From NCBI GenBank assembly GCA_024305745.1, contig JAHRBS010000001.1, positions 434,001-498,000 of the forward strand: 64,000 nt of DNA, in the 5' to 3' direction. Below the pieces are notes generated by a model, which saw only the letters and a list, made by a program, of their open reading frames with translations, searched no databases and was not told where the DNA came from. This stretch comes from Polyporus tsugae. Taxonomy: Eukaryota > Basidiomycota > Agaricomycetes > Polyporales > Polyporaceae. The first letter of the stretch is position 1. Every line of letters begins with the position of its first letter. A program made the position numbers and the translations under genes. This document shows, piece after piece, positions 37,596-47,845 of this stretch.

Positions 37596-39063
37596 TCAAG
37601 CGAGGGTCGCGAACCCGACGCCGTTGTCCTGGACCGAGAACACGGTGTACGCGTTCTTCATGAAGCTGGAAGAAAATTAGAAAAAAACAAGCAGACAACC
37701 AGGTCAGCATGGTGCGCGCAACCCAAGAAGACGCACGGGCGAAGGAACGCAAGACTCACGTGTCGCCGAGGAGCCAGACGTTGTCGCCGAGGCCGAGGTC
37801 GCCGCCTGCGATCGCGCCGACGCAGGTGCCCGAGCCCTGCTCCGTCTCGCCGAGCGAGAGGTCTTTTGCGGAGATCGACCAGTCCTTGCCGCCCCAGTTG
37901 AAGGAGACCTTGGGCGCATAGTCGCACGGGTAGCTGTAGAGGCCCTGGCTCTGGTCGTAGTAGTCCGCGCCCTCGACGGACTCCCAGAACGCGAGTGCGG
38001 CGTCCTGGGGCGCGGTGATGATCGTCGAACCCGAGTCGATGATCGTGTCGAACGAGTCCGCGACCGCCTGGCCGTCGACGCTCACGGACGCGCCGCCGAT
38101 CTGCCAGAAGCCGCTGCTGGACGAGATCTTGTGGTACTCGATGTTGCCTTTGTAGAGGCCCGTGTTCGTGCCGCCGATGTAGAGCTCGGAGCCGGACTTC
38201 GAGAGCTTGAAGCCGAAGCGGCCCTCCTTGGCGGTCCCCTGGGAGATGGCGGTGAAGAAGAAGGGGTTGTGCTTGAGGTTCGAGATCGCGGGGAACGCCA
38301 GGCCCAGCAGGCCGTCAGAGGGGTCGCTCTGGAACTCGGACGACTCCTTGGTCACGGCCGCGAGGTACTGGCCGGTGACCTGGACACCGCCGACGGTGAC
38401 TGCGTGCATCATCGTCAACATGCTGGACTCCGTGTTAAACATTCAGAACGGACGTACCGGTGTCAGTGTAGGGGGTGCCCGAGGCGGTGGAGCCGTCACC
38501 GTAACCGATGGAGAAGCTGCCGCTCTGCTTCTTGCCCGAGTGCGATGAGTCGTACTTGTGGTGCGAGCCGCACGTCGTGCAAGACGTGGACGGGACCCAG
38601 AGGTCGGACGAGCCGGTGTCGAAGTCGATGGTGAACTCCTGGTTGTTCGTGCCGATCGAGACTTGGCCCGTCCAGAGCTGGTCGCCCTCCTGGTCGGCGA
38701 GCGGGACGCCGGCGCGCTTCACGTGCTCGGGGAGCTTCGCGACCGGCTTGATGGACGCGCCCTTGTTGAACGCCTTCTCGCCAACATTCTGCTTCAGGTT
38801 GATCAGATTCTGACGGTGCTTGCTGTGGAGAGGGAGAGCGGCGCGGAATCAGTCTCGGCATGAGTCCACTAAGGGGAGGAAGGGGCGTACTTGTGGACGC
38901 GGGCTCGCTCACGGGCGACCTTCTCGGCGTTGAAGGTGCCGTCCTCGTTGATCAGAGAGCCCCGCTTCTGGAGGGCAACGCGGATGCCGTTGGGCTGCGC
39001 GATGGGGGTCGCAGAAGCGATGAGTGCGAGGGCAACAGAAATGACAGTGGCCTTGCAGAACAT
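37596..39063 (-). CDS. Secreted aspartic protease, polyporopepsin-like (family A1)
   Basis: A pepsin-fold endopeptidase, secreted as a zymogen. The ATG at 39063 starts MFCKATVISVALALIASATP, a signal peptide, followed by a propeptide (to about residue 100). The first catalytic Asp is in FDTGSSDLWVPS; a flap region follows (SIGYGDGSTASG). The second catalytic Asp is in DSFDTIIDSGSTIIT. A Cys pair (SCTTCGS) follows the first active site, and YPCDY and GTCVGAI supply the second disulphide. The last exon is FMKNAYTVFSVQDNGVGF then ATLA and the TGA at 37598-37596. Four exons. The 3' part also exists as a fragment at 29900-30210. All catalytic residues are present, so the gene looks functional. Confidence 0.93.
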
Positions 39064-39180
39064 GATGGCTGGTCTGACGGATGAGGAGGAGAGCGGGCGA
39101 ACAAGTCAGGGGACCTGAGGGGGAGATGCCGGGGTGAGGAGGGGAAGAAATCTGGTGACGAACCGGGGAGCTCGCGAAGG

Positions 39181-39190
39181 GTTTATATAC
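39181..39190 (-). promoter_or_regulatory. TATA box of the aspartic protease gene
   Basis: GTATATAAAC on the minus strand, about 120 bp upstream of the ATG at 39063. A strong TATA match in the expected place. Confidence 0.55.
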
Positions 39191-41927
39191 CCCAAACGGC
39201 TATGCGGCGGGGACGCTGTCGCATTCGCCATGGGAGGTGAGCTTACGTTCGCTACCCCGCGCCACAACGTGGTCTGAAACGGACGACCATATGGCACTGC
39301 GATGCGGGCACCGGGAACCGAGGAGGAGTGATCAACATGGCAGCACCGGAGCCTGGAGGTCACGATGTTCTGATCCGTTTATGGAATGGCGTTGTCGGAC
39401 AGAGTGTTGCAGGTGGGGCGGCGTAAGTGGAGTCTGTCTCTGATTGTGGACGAGCAGTGTGATGACCTATGCTGACAGGGACACCTTAGGGACACTTTGA
39501 GGAATTGCACGATGGGAGCTGCGATCATGGTGGTCAGTACGGATCGACAACGTGGTGGGACCAAAAATAACATACATCCTGATCGTCGTAAGTACGCACT
39601 GACAGCGCCAAGCCCGTTTCAATATCTGGCGCCGTTCGAGGAGGATGCAGAGAAGAGCAATGCTTGACATTGTCATTAGAGCGAGAGCTCCTCGACAGGG
39701 AGAAGGCATAGAGAGAGATGCTGTAGTTGTCGTGCTGTATGAGGGGGAAGTTGGATCCATCGTCCGATGACGTGCACGAGCCGGGCGAGGATGGAGACAT
39801 CTGTGCTCGAGGGACAGGCTAAGGCACGCAGCAATATTGCTCAATTAATTGCATCAAAGGAGATCAAAGGATGCACTGACACGTCTTCCAATACAAGACA
39901 CCGGCCTGTGGCCGTACGTAGAAACACATCGTCGTCTCGACATGAATGCAGAGACTACGTCTCAGGGGCCAAGGCGACCGCCACAGCCAAAGGATAGGTC
40001 GGAAGAATTGTAGGCCGGATGGTCGACGGTATGGTGAGGTACTGCGCCGCTATCTCGTGCTCGGTGGTGGTGAAGCGGGTGCAGCTGAGCTCCGGCTGGA
40101 CTCATGCAACGTCCATGTCTTTGTGGCAGGCGGGGGGCGTGCAGCCCACACGTTGTGCGGGAGTTACGTTGAACCTCCAGGACTGTGGCGCACGAAGTGA
40201 GACAAGGCAGGGAGAGCATGTGGGTCGTGAGCGAGGTCGTCGTCGTCACAGTGTGAGGCTCAGGCAGCGAGACTCAGACTCAGGCTGGCGACAGTCTCAG
40301 CGCCTGATCTGCCCCGATCTTCAGCCACTGCCCGGACCCAATCGGGAATGCATCTCGTCTCGAGGGGCACCCGCCATGAACAGCGGTACCTCATTTACAT
40401 AGCAACTTATTGCGCCCAAACTAGCCGCGCCATGCACTAGCTGCGTCACGAGCGCGGGGACAGCATGAGCAAAGCCCGGGCAAATCCGCGCCAGGGGGGC
40501 ACGTCATACGGCACTTGCCACAAGTTGCAGGTTGCAACCCCAACATTTCAATTTTACAACACCCACTCGGAGTCGCGCCTTTACCAAGTCCCGTCTTAAC
40601 TCGCACCCCACCGCCGTTAAGACAGGTGGGTACCAGGTGGGTACTTACGAAACGAGTCATTACCGAGACTTGTGTACATATGGTGCGACTCAGAAAAGCG
40701 CCCCCAGCCCAACACCCCCAGTCACATTCGTGTGGCCAGGGGAAGCTCAAGGAACCGAGGTGTGTATTACAGCAGCATCTTCTCGAGGGCACAATCTTGC
40801 TCAGGTGCGATGCATGTGCCAGTTTGGTAGCTGACAGACGACGTGAACAGTAGTAGCCCTTGAGATCGCAAAAAGTCATGCTGAAGATTCTCCACCAGCC
40901 GTTTGAAGCAAATGCACGGACAGTACATGTGGATCCTTGAAAGCGAGGCGGGGACTCAGCGCCGCCACAATCGCAATTTCTCGTACGTACGTTACTGTCC
41001 AGTGTTCGGTACGCCTTCCTGACCGGTTTGGCAAGCCTAAGACGCATAATCTACCTGGTCCATTCTACCACCAGTATTGCACCGAGTTCATATGGACAAG
41101 CGAGGCTGGCGTCGGGAGGTGTCGGGCGGTGTCGGGCAGCCCCGCCATTCCATGGAGACCAAATTGGTCGGCTTTAGTCCTGATTGGTCCGCGCGACCGA
41201 TATAAGCGCCCATTTGGTCGACCAAACTCGGGTGCACGTGCTGCTCGAGGTGGGTCGCGAAAGGGCTTGGAGCTCGATAGAGCCGGTTTGGAGGCTCGAA
41301 ATGGCTCATTCTGAATCAGAAAATACATTTTATGCAGCACTCAAACGGGTAGTACAGTAGGTGGGTGTGGAAGGGAAAAAATGTGGGACCAGGGCAGCAA
41401 AAAAGTCGACCAAAACAGACCACGAACTGTGTCACCACCAGTCCACATCAAATCGTAAATTTAGGCTCTCCTAAAAGGCCCAGATCATAGCTTTCACACA
41501 AGGCCAAGACGAAGCAAAACAATGTTCAACTGGCAGAGAAATCGCTGTCGCAAAGTGACATTAAGCGCCGACGCAGTGGACAGGATTGTAGACCCTACAG
41601 ACCATCGGAGCGTGTGACGAAATTTACCAAAATATAGTCCTAGAATGAAGAGAAACAGAGGTCAAAAACGCAAAATATTGCGTGGAAAACGGCCGCATAT
41701 TGGAGGAGATATCAGCTCTGGATGAGGAGAGGTGCTTGGATACAGTTCTCAGGCTCAGAGTTGAGATTGAGCTCACCTGATGAGCTTCGTATGGTACTCA
41801 CGAGGCCGAAGACATTGATTTACATGATACGCAATGGTCGATGCAGCGGAAACCCGGGTAGCAGGGGAGGGGAAGCCTGGAAGGACACAGAAAAGGGACT
41901 CCTTGCGGGGACGCTCATAGACTGAGA
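39191..41927. other. Gene-poor stretch, possible remnants on the minus strand
   Basis: No confident gene. Minus-strand frames at 40250-39960 and 39845-39470 read partly protein-like (ATAGCGGCGCAG gives IAAQYLTIPSTIRPTILP; another gives a hydrophobic stretch near IRMYVIFG), but I found no joined model. From about 41340 to 41700 the DNA is clearly AT-richer than its surroundings. Around 41090-41220 there are several GGTCG/CGACC-containing words. I cannot assign any of it. Confidence 0.35.
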
Positions 41928-41951
41928 CGCGGCGGCGCGCGCGCCGCCGCG
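41928..41951. repeat. Perfect 24-bp GC-only palindrome
   Basis: CGCGGCGGCGCG followed directly by its reverse complement CGCGCCGCCGCG: a perfect 24-bp inverted repeat with no spacer, made only of G and C. Confidence 0.9.
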
Positions 41952-42060
41952 AGAGCTAGCGAATATCGGGCATACATTTAAGGCAAGATCACCAATTATA
42001 GCACAAAATTTGAAGGAGCCAGAGGGGAAGGAGAGGTGCTGGTGGGGGGGAGGGAGGAGA

Positions 42061-42123
42061 GCGCGCCTTCGGCGCGCGACCTCGCGCTCACACCCTGGGC
42101 ACCTTTCGGGCCGCTTCGCGGCC
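42061..42123. repeat. Two GC-rich hairpins with TTC loops
   Basis: GCGCGCC-TTC-GGCGCGC at 42061-42077 (7-bp stem) and GGCCGC-TTC-GCGGCC at 42109-42123 (6-bp stem). Both share the same 3-nt loop. They lie close to the 24-bp palindrome and are probably part of one hairpin-rich element. Confidence 0.7.
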
Positions 42124-42226
42124 GCGCCCCACCCTTGGAATGACCAATTTTCCCGGTGTCGGATGAAAACTCGAGAGGTATACATCACCGGCAAAATCCG
42201 ATCTTGCCACGTTGACCTGTCGAAGG

Positions 42227-42553
42227 TTAACTTTGCCGCAGAAGTTGGTGCGAGTCCTCCGCCGAGTCAAGGAATTGTGGTCCTCCTGCTACAAGGCTAT
42301 TTGGCCCTTGCCCCCCTTTCGCTAGCATTACACGCTGTTCGATCTCACATTTGACCGCCTCTGAACACATCAAGCTAAGCTCCTTCAACTTACATACAGC
42401 TCTCCTGGCGTCGATCCTGCTGACTCGTCGTCTAGGTTCTCCCGAGTCCACGACAGGCTCGTATCGTCCTTTCCTCGGATCCCAAATTGTTGGGATATTC
42501 GATGTCATACCCCACTCTTCTGGGTTAGGAAAGGAGGACATCCTGTTTATCAT
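42227..42553 (-). CDS. Unassigned open reading frame, 108 residues
   Basis: A minus-strand frame from the ATG at 42553, beginning MINRMSSFPNPEEWGMTSNI and containing IPTIWDPRKGRYEPVV and a charged helical stretch (RIDARRAVCKLKELSLMCSE). The composition looks protein-like and differs from the flanks. No family recognised, no TATA seen. A GTAAGT within the frame could be an intron donor, so it may be an exon of a longer or decayed gene. Confidence 0.25.
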   Translation of the reverse strand: MINRMSSFPNPEEWGMTSNIPTIWDPRKGRYEPVVDSGEPRRRVSRIDARRAVCKLKELSLMCSEAVKCEIEQRVMLAKGGQGPNSLVAGGPQFLDSAEDSHQLLRQS

Positions 42554-44050
42554 GATTTCCACAATGACGATGTGCCAGTGAAGTCTTGCGGCGTCTCGTC
42601 TGGCCGCTAGAAAGCGCGATGGCCATATGTCCTAATAGCATCTCAGGCCTTCATCTTCAATAGCGCACATACTGTACGTACCTCCGCCGCCATGAACTAC
42701 TATACAACATCTCCACGGTAGTTCTGCCACTCTTTGTTGGGCTCGCAACCGTCGCCCCCCCTTGTTTTGGCCAAATCCACCTACTCTAGACATGATACGA
42801 CCGGGCCCATGACCCGCTGCGTGGCAGGCATGTTCATTGATCTTTCCGTTGTGTATGCATCAGCCTTGCTCACGATTTCGACGTGACAGGCTGCCAGGCA
42901 GTTTGTGCGGCTTGTCAAGCAGCCGCTGGCGCTGGGCTGCCTGCTCTATGGCGACGTGCAGACGTTCTCAGGCTCCGTGAATGGGCAATGGATTCATGGT
43001 ATCGTCCCGCCATATCTACATATGTGTGCGCGCGATCTTCTGTCGTTGACATAATTTTTCCAGATTTTAGCCGTCGACGCTGTCGTTGCGTGAAGGAGGA
43101 CTGTGACGAGGAAAAGGAAGTCTTCCAAAATCCTGTTTGGGCGTGATTTTTACCAAGTTTGTCGTCTGAATCGCGCCCAGCAATCGAAGATCGAGCCAGG
43201 ACGCTATGGATCGAGCACAAATGGCCATCGGAAATCCGACAAAGGTTGATATCCATCGGTGACAAGACTGTGCTGCGGTCGCGTCTCACTGGACGATAGC
43301 GTGTGGCGCCACCTCCGAGTCGCTGGTGGGGTCGCACCTACATACGCGTGACGAAGTTGCAATTGGACAGAGACGCGAATTCTGTGGCACCCGTAAGCTT
43401 CGGTTTCAGTGGCATCTGTGCCTGACTCGGCATAGTGAAGCTGTAGGAGGCCGGTCATCGTTACTTATCATTGTTCTAACTTCTCAAGCTCGCATCTCCC
43501 CTTGCCAGGGTTACTCAAACTGGCCCTCAAGGAGCAGCTGGCTACGCCGACAAGTACGTATGGCATCCCCCCCGTAAATCAGGTATGTTATGTCGCATAA
43601 CTTGCTTGGACACCCGCACCCGTTCACTAAATACGATCGCCTGAGCCTACTCGGTTCCGGTGTTCTTGCGGGTAGCAATCGCCCCCTTCACGCTTTACGC
43701 CTCCGTTTTGGAAGGACGTGTCTGCCGAGTCCAATCAGGGAGGGATGATTCTCTTGGGGAAGCTCGGTTGCGCTCCGAGTCACAGGAAATGCCTATTCCT
43801 TCACCCAGCTTTGACCGAGGGGCATCGTTCCCATTGGCCGATATGAGCTCTCAAAGTCCCTTCCCATTGACCTTCAGATCACGTAGCGGGGGTGCCCAGG
43901 TCCTCCAGAGCGTCACGCTCCGAATGCCGAGCAGCTGAGGACGAACGTTTGAACTTTATTGCACGTTATACATAAATGTGGACCATCCTCGAACAGTGGG
44001 CACCTCACCGTCTCTCCTTCGCACCACATCCACCCATACCTACCACCACC
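42554..44050. other. Intergenic, possible exon remnant
   Basis: Around 42888-43000 the + strand reads ARQFVRLVKQPLALGCLLYG then DVQTFSGSVNGQ, which looks like a coding fragment; a related FSGSVNG ending occurs at about 46440-46530. No start, stop or gene could be built. The rest shows nothing recognisable. Confidence 0.3.
43966..43976 (+). promoter_or_regulatory. TATA-like box of the small secreted protein gene
   Basis: TTATACATAAA about 80 bp upstream of the ATG at 44051. Confidence 0.4.
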
Positions 44051-44380
44051 ATGCAATTTAAACTCTCTGCCCTCGCCCTCGCCCTTGCCAGGCTCGCCGC
44101 CTCCCCAGTGGTCAACGCTGGTCCCATCGCGTACAGCATCTGCCAGACCGGTGCGTCTTTTGCCGAGCGCGATTAGCAGCATACAGCGACCTATCGAGTT
44201 GCTCACCGTGCACCAGGCTGCAACGCCGTCGTCGTTGCCTGCTACGCGGGTGCCGGCTTCACCTTCGGCACCGTGACTGCGGGCGTCGGTGTGCCCGCCG
44301 CCATCGTCGCGTGCAACACCGCACTGGGGACATGTTCTGCCGCCTGCGCGACGGTCGCTCTCTTCGCCCCGACCCCATGA
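44051..44380 (+). CDS. Small secreted cysteine-rich protein, zygote-specific-like
   Basis: Two exons (44051-44150 and 44217-44380; intron GTGCGT to CACCAG, phase 1) give an 87-residue protein. It begins MQFKLSALALALARLAASPV, a signal peptide with likely cleavage near VNAGPIAY. The mature part is short and rich in Cys, Ala and Gly (ICQTGCNAVVVACYAGAGFT, then IVACNTALGTCSAACATV) with six cysteines. It ends LFAPTP. This layout matches small proteins common in fungi that databases label zygote-specific-like; their role is not established. The Ala/Gly-rich core with paired cysteines suggests a compact surface or wall protein, which is inference. The frame, intron and stop are clean. Confidence 0.75.
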
Positions 44381-46021
44381 GGAATGGAGTCGACGCCTGG
44401 CGCGCGTGGACAGGCGTGTTCCACGAGGTGAGCGTCCCAGTCTTCTCGATGCACCTGACAAGGGTTTGACATGGATCATACAGCGCTGGAAATAGTCTGT
44501 TGGGGACATCCTAGGCCGTAATGGTCGCTTGTCGTTTGTCGTGTGTCGTTTTTCGTGTGTCGTTTGTCGTCATTGTAATATACCCATTTTCCTCGATCCC
44601 AATCCGTCCGTCCAGCATCACTAAGTTGAAGTCGGTGAACCTGAACCAAGACGTTAGCAGGGCTGCCAGTTATGCAGAGGCGATCGTCTGGTGCTGTACA
44701 GCATGGGTTTAGTTATCTCGTACGGTGATTCACGAGTCGGTACAACTCTGGCTGCAACTCTGCAGGATGTGTTACGGTGCATCACGTCGCGTCATGACTC
44801 TGCATTTTCGTTATGCCCCCAGGGAGGCAGGTGGTGGAGGAACGCGCCTGCCATGAGCGTGTCCGCCATGCTCAGCGCATTGAAGGCTTGGACTTATGCA
44901 CGAACGCGTCCACTGAGAACGGCGCGCCGTCTGGATGCCGCGAGATGGCGCCGCGTGGGGTGAGAAGGAGGTCCTAGTACCGCGCGGTGCGGTCGCGCAC
45001 GCCATCCGTAACGCGCCATGTGGGCGGAGCATGAGGAAGTGTGCGTACAAGCGGAAGGAGGGCGAGCTGCAGCTGGGCACGAATGCGGCACTGACGGGGC
45101 ACGCGAGGGAGTAGATATCGAGGAGGATGAGCATGGCAGGTCGTCGGTCAATTCGGGCGCGAGGGAGGAGTCGACCGGCCAGTCTGAGGCTTTGTCGCAG
45201 TCGTCCAGGGAGAGTTCGAGCCTGCATCTTGCGGGGGGGTGGCGGGGAGCTCGAGAGATAGGCACGTTTTGAGTGTTGCAGCATTCTGAGGGCCGTGTGC
45301 TACGGCGTGCGTGGCTGGGCGAGTGGCCGATGCTTGGACTGGGAGGATGAATGCGTCAAATGCATCGTCTCTGTCTGCCCGCGTATGAGGTGTATGCGGT
45401 GAAGTGTCCGGTCGTCGTCCTGTATCTCGATGTGCGCGGCGAGATAACGGACTAGTGAAGGATAGATGTGAGGACATGAACGCATGGTACGTGCAAAGCA
45501 TTAGCATTTGGTACGCGAGGAGTCATCGTCGAGGTGGGATCTTTGGGTTGCGCTCCATTCGCTAGAATAGACTCGGACGCCCCTACAGTGTAAGGATACG
45601 TCTGCGCCTGGATGGGTCGAGCGCAGCAGACGGGAGCGGCCGGACGCGGACTCTTGTCTGCCCTCCGTTGACGTTGACGATTGGTGCAGAGGTTCTTGGT
45701 AGGTTGAATTGGGAGGCCAATTTTCGACGCTGAATGACATGAACCAATGGTCAATGAGGAGTAGAAACTAGGCTCGATTTACAATGACCAGAGGAGTTGT
45801 CTTCGAGGAAAAGCATATTCTCAAGGATATTCCTGATGATGCCAAACGACACGGCGGCCCGGGCGGCGGTGACTCACATGTCGGCGGTAACTTGAACAGG
45901 CTGCGGTGACTACTTCAGACAACGGAGACATGAGGATTGAGCGCGCGCGTACTCGTACTTGAATACATGCAAGATTTGCAGACACTACGATCGCGAAAAC
46001 AGATGAAGTGCCAGCCTTGCG
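44381..46021. other. Intergenic, no gene recognised
   Basis: Includes a run of TGTCGTTT-like words at about 44528-44570. Longer frames at 45284-44811 and 45754-45452 (minus) and 45018-45272 (+) overlap each other and carry no motif. I do not call a gene. Confidence 0.4.
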
Positions 46022-46160
46022 TGCGTTTGCTCTAGGTTCGGAGCAAGCCCTTGCTCCGGCGCTCGCTTTGCAGCGCACCTTCGCAGAAGGGGAGAACATC
46101 TAACCTAGTCGGACCGCACACTTCCGCCGGAGTCCGACGGAGTCCGCCGGAACACGTGAT
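46022..46160 (+). repeat. Hairpin-rich repeat, inverted pair member 1
   Basis: Contains GGAGCAAG-CC-CTTGCTCC (perfect 8-bp stem, 46040-46057), a GCAGAAGGGG motif and, near 46130, a doubled GGAGTCCG ending in CACGTG. Its reverse complement matches 46966-47080: CACGTG, a pair of GACTCCG words, GCGGTC and TAGGTT occur in the same order. Confidence 0.6.
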
Positions 46161-46965
46161 GATCTGGGCGCCAGACCCATTACAGACGCTCGCGCCCGTG
46201 TCAGTGACGCCGTAGGCCTCATCCCTCCCTCGACGGCGACAACGACGGTGATGAAGCCAGCAATAGTTCCAATGTCACGCCCCCACATCTGCGCGCCGCG
46301 CTAGGACTCGACCATTCCGCCCACCCGCACTCGTCCCGAGGCTTCGTCGAACGGCGACAGTGTCCCGATTACCCCAGTCCACGACCCCGAAGAGGTCAGG
46401 CGAACCTGTTCGCGACGATCGTGTCGTCTGCGTCCTCTGAGAGGTGTGCTTCGGAAACGCGGTCACAGAGATTCTCGGCCGGCGCGACGACGAGCTCGTG
46501 GACAGCGAGTTCAGTGGCTCCGTCAACGGTGCGTCTCCCTCTTTCAAATTCCCTCATCTATATAGAAGATTGGGGAATGAGCTTGTATGGAAGGTGCGTG
46601 CACACCCAATGAACATTTCACGGGCTCATAGGTCACTGTCCTCCCGATTTCGCCAGGTTTCAGTAGACCCATGTACCGTACCGTAGTGTTACCGAGTAAC
46701 TGTACATAAACATCGATGTATGTAGCACTTATCTTCGACTTCCGGAGGGATGTATCTCTGCCGCAACTGAGTCTAGTCTATCGAACACCGCGACCGTATA
46801 ATCCGGCTCAAATATGTCTTTAATAAGTAAATACAGTTGACAGGTGGGGAGGGCGTAAGCCTGTTCCCCCGCCCGGTACGTGCTCGCTGAAAGCGTTGAA
46901 GATGTTGTCTAACGTTCTGGCAAGACGCGCGGCGCGGACGGCGGGAGGACGACAGAATGGCGGCC
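46161..46965. other. Segment between the inverted repeats
   Basis: Protein-like fragments on + (ITDARARVSDAVGLIPPSTA near 46180; NAVTEILGRRDDELVDSEFS near 46450) but with frame changes and no start or stop. No transposase motif recognised. Confidence 0.3.
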
Positions 46966-47080
46966 TCACGTGCGCCAAGACTCCGCCAGACTCCGCCGGA
47001 CGTGCGCGGTCAGAGTAGGTTCGAAGTTTTGCAGAAGGGGCTTGCTTCAAACTCCGCTCCTAGGGCACCTTCTTGTCCCC
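46966..47080 (-). repeat. Hairpin-rich repeat, inverted pair member 2
   Basis: Inverted, diverged copy of 46022-46160, beginning CACGTGCGCC and containing two GACTCCGCC words, GCGCGGTCAGAG and GTAGGTTCGAAG. The two copies flank about 0.8 kb. Confidence 0.6.
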
Positions 47081-47845
47081 CTTCTCATTCTCCCTCCGTC
47101 CCTCCAGGGACCATGATGATGGTGGACCACTTGTAGTATATACTTATGGCTATATATTCAAATTTTGTTCTGAATTTCTGGACTAGTTCTTGGGCTGATC
47201 TTGAGTATATAAGTTGTGTCACAGCTCCCAAATTCATAATCTCTTGGACTCATGTGGAACTCACTTAAACCTGCCCAAAATCCCACAAGAGATGTATTTC
47301 ACTGTCGAAAACATGAATCTACACCAAAATCTGCATAAATTCCATATGTCCTATATTACGAGCCATCCCGCACATCGCGACCTCCGGTTGTGACGTGCAT
47401 GACGCTATGATCACAGCCTGTGACGCCAGTGAGGGAGGAAACACTTCGCGCACAAGACATAGTTGAAACCTGGCTGCACACTTGAGACTGGCCCAAGGCC
47501 CATTTGATACATCGCGAACGTCTGATTCCTTTTTTCAAGCCCACATTCCGAAAGTCCGAAGCGCAGTGCCACCACTGATTGAACTGAAATAAAAACTTTG
47601 GTGTGTACAGTGATAGTTGAGCCGCTATTGGCTTTCTAGAGGAGATGCGAGCATGGCTAATATGGTTAATATCTAATTAGGAGGGTTACCGGCCCAACTT
47701 GAGCCACTTGAGCCGGAGTGAGGTTACAGAGAACAAAGCCAAAGGTATAAGCGCCCAGGACGCGGAGCGTCGCGCGAGGGGTGCATGAGCGCTTCACAGT
47801 CATGCACCGTCCATCCCCCACCATCACCGTTTTGGCGTGGATCTT
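47081..47845. other. AT-richer stretch, no gene
   Basis: Clearly lower in GC than most of the window, with ATATA words near 47145-47160 and 47200. Possibly the remains of a mobile element, but no terminal repeats or coding sequence recognised. Confidence 0.4.

Larger units (their letters stand above)
30200..37940. repeat. Tandem duplication, unit 2
   Basis: The right copy of the duplication, about 7.7 kb. It starts with a 3' fragment of the monooxygenase at 30235 and runs through BTB copy C (intact) and BTB copy D (pseudogene) into the 3' part of the intact aspartic protease. The order and orientation of landmarks match unit 1 throughout. Confidence 0.85.

Noticed and set aside
44811..45754. 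Several overlapping frames of 80-160 codons
   Set aside because: They overlap on both strands, with arginine/proline/serine-rich composition typical of antisense frames in GC-rich DNA, and no splice model joins them.
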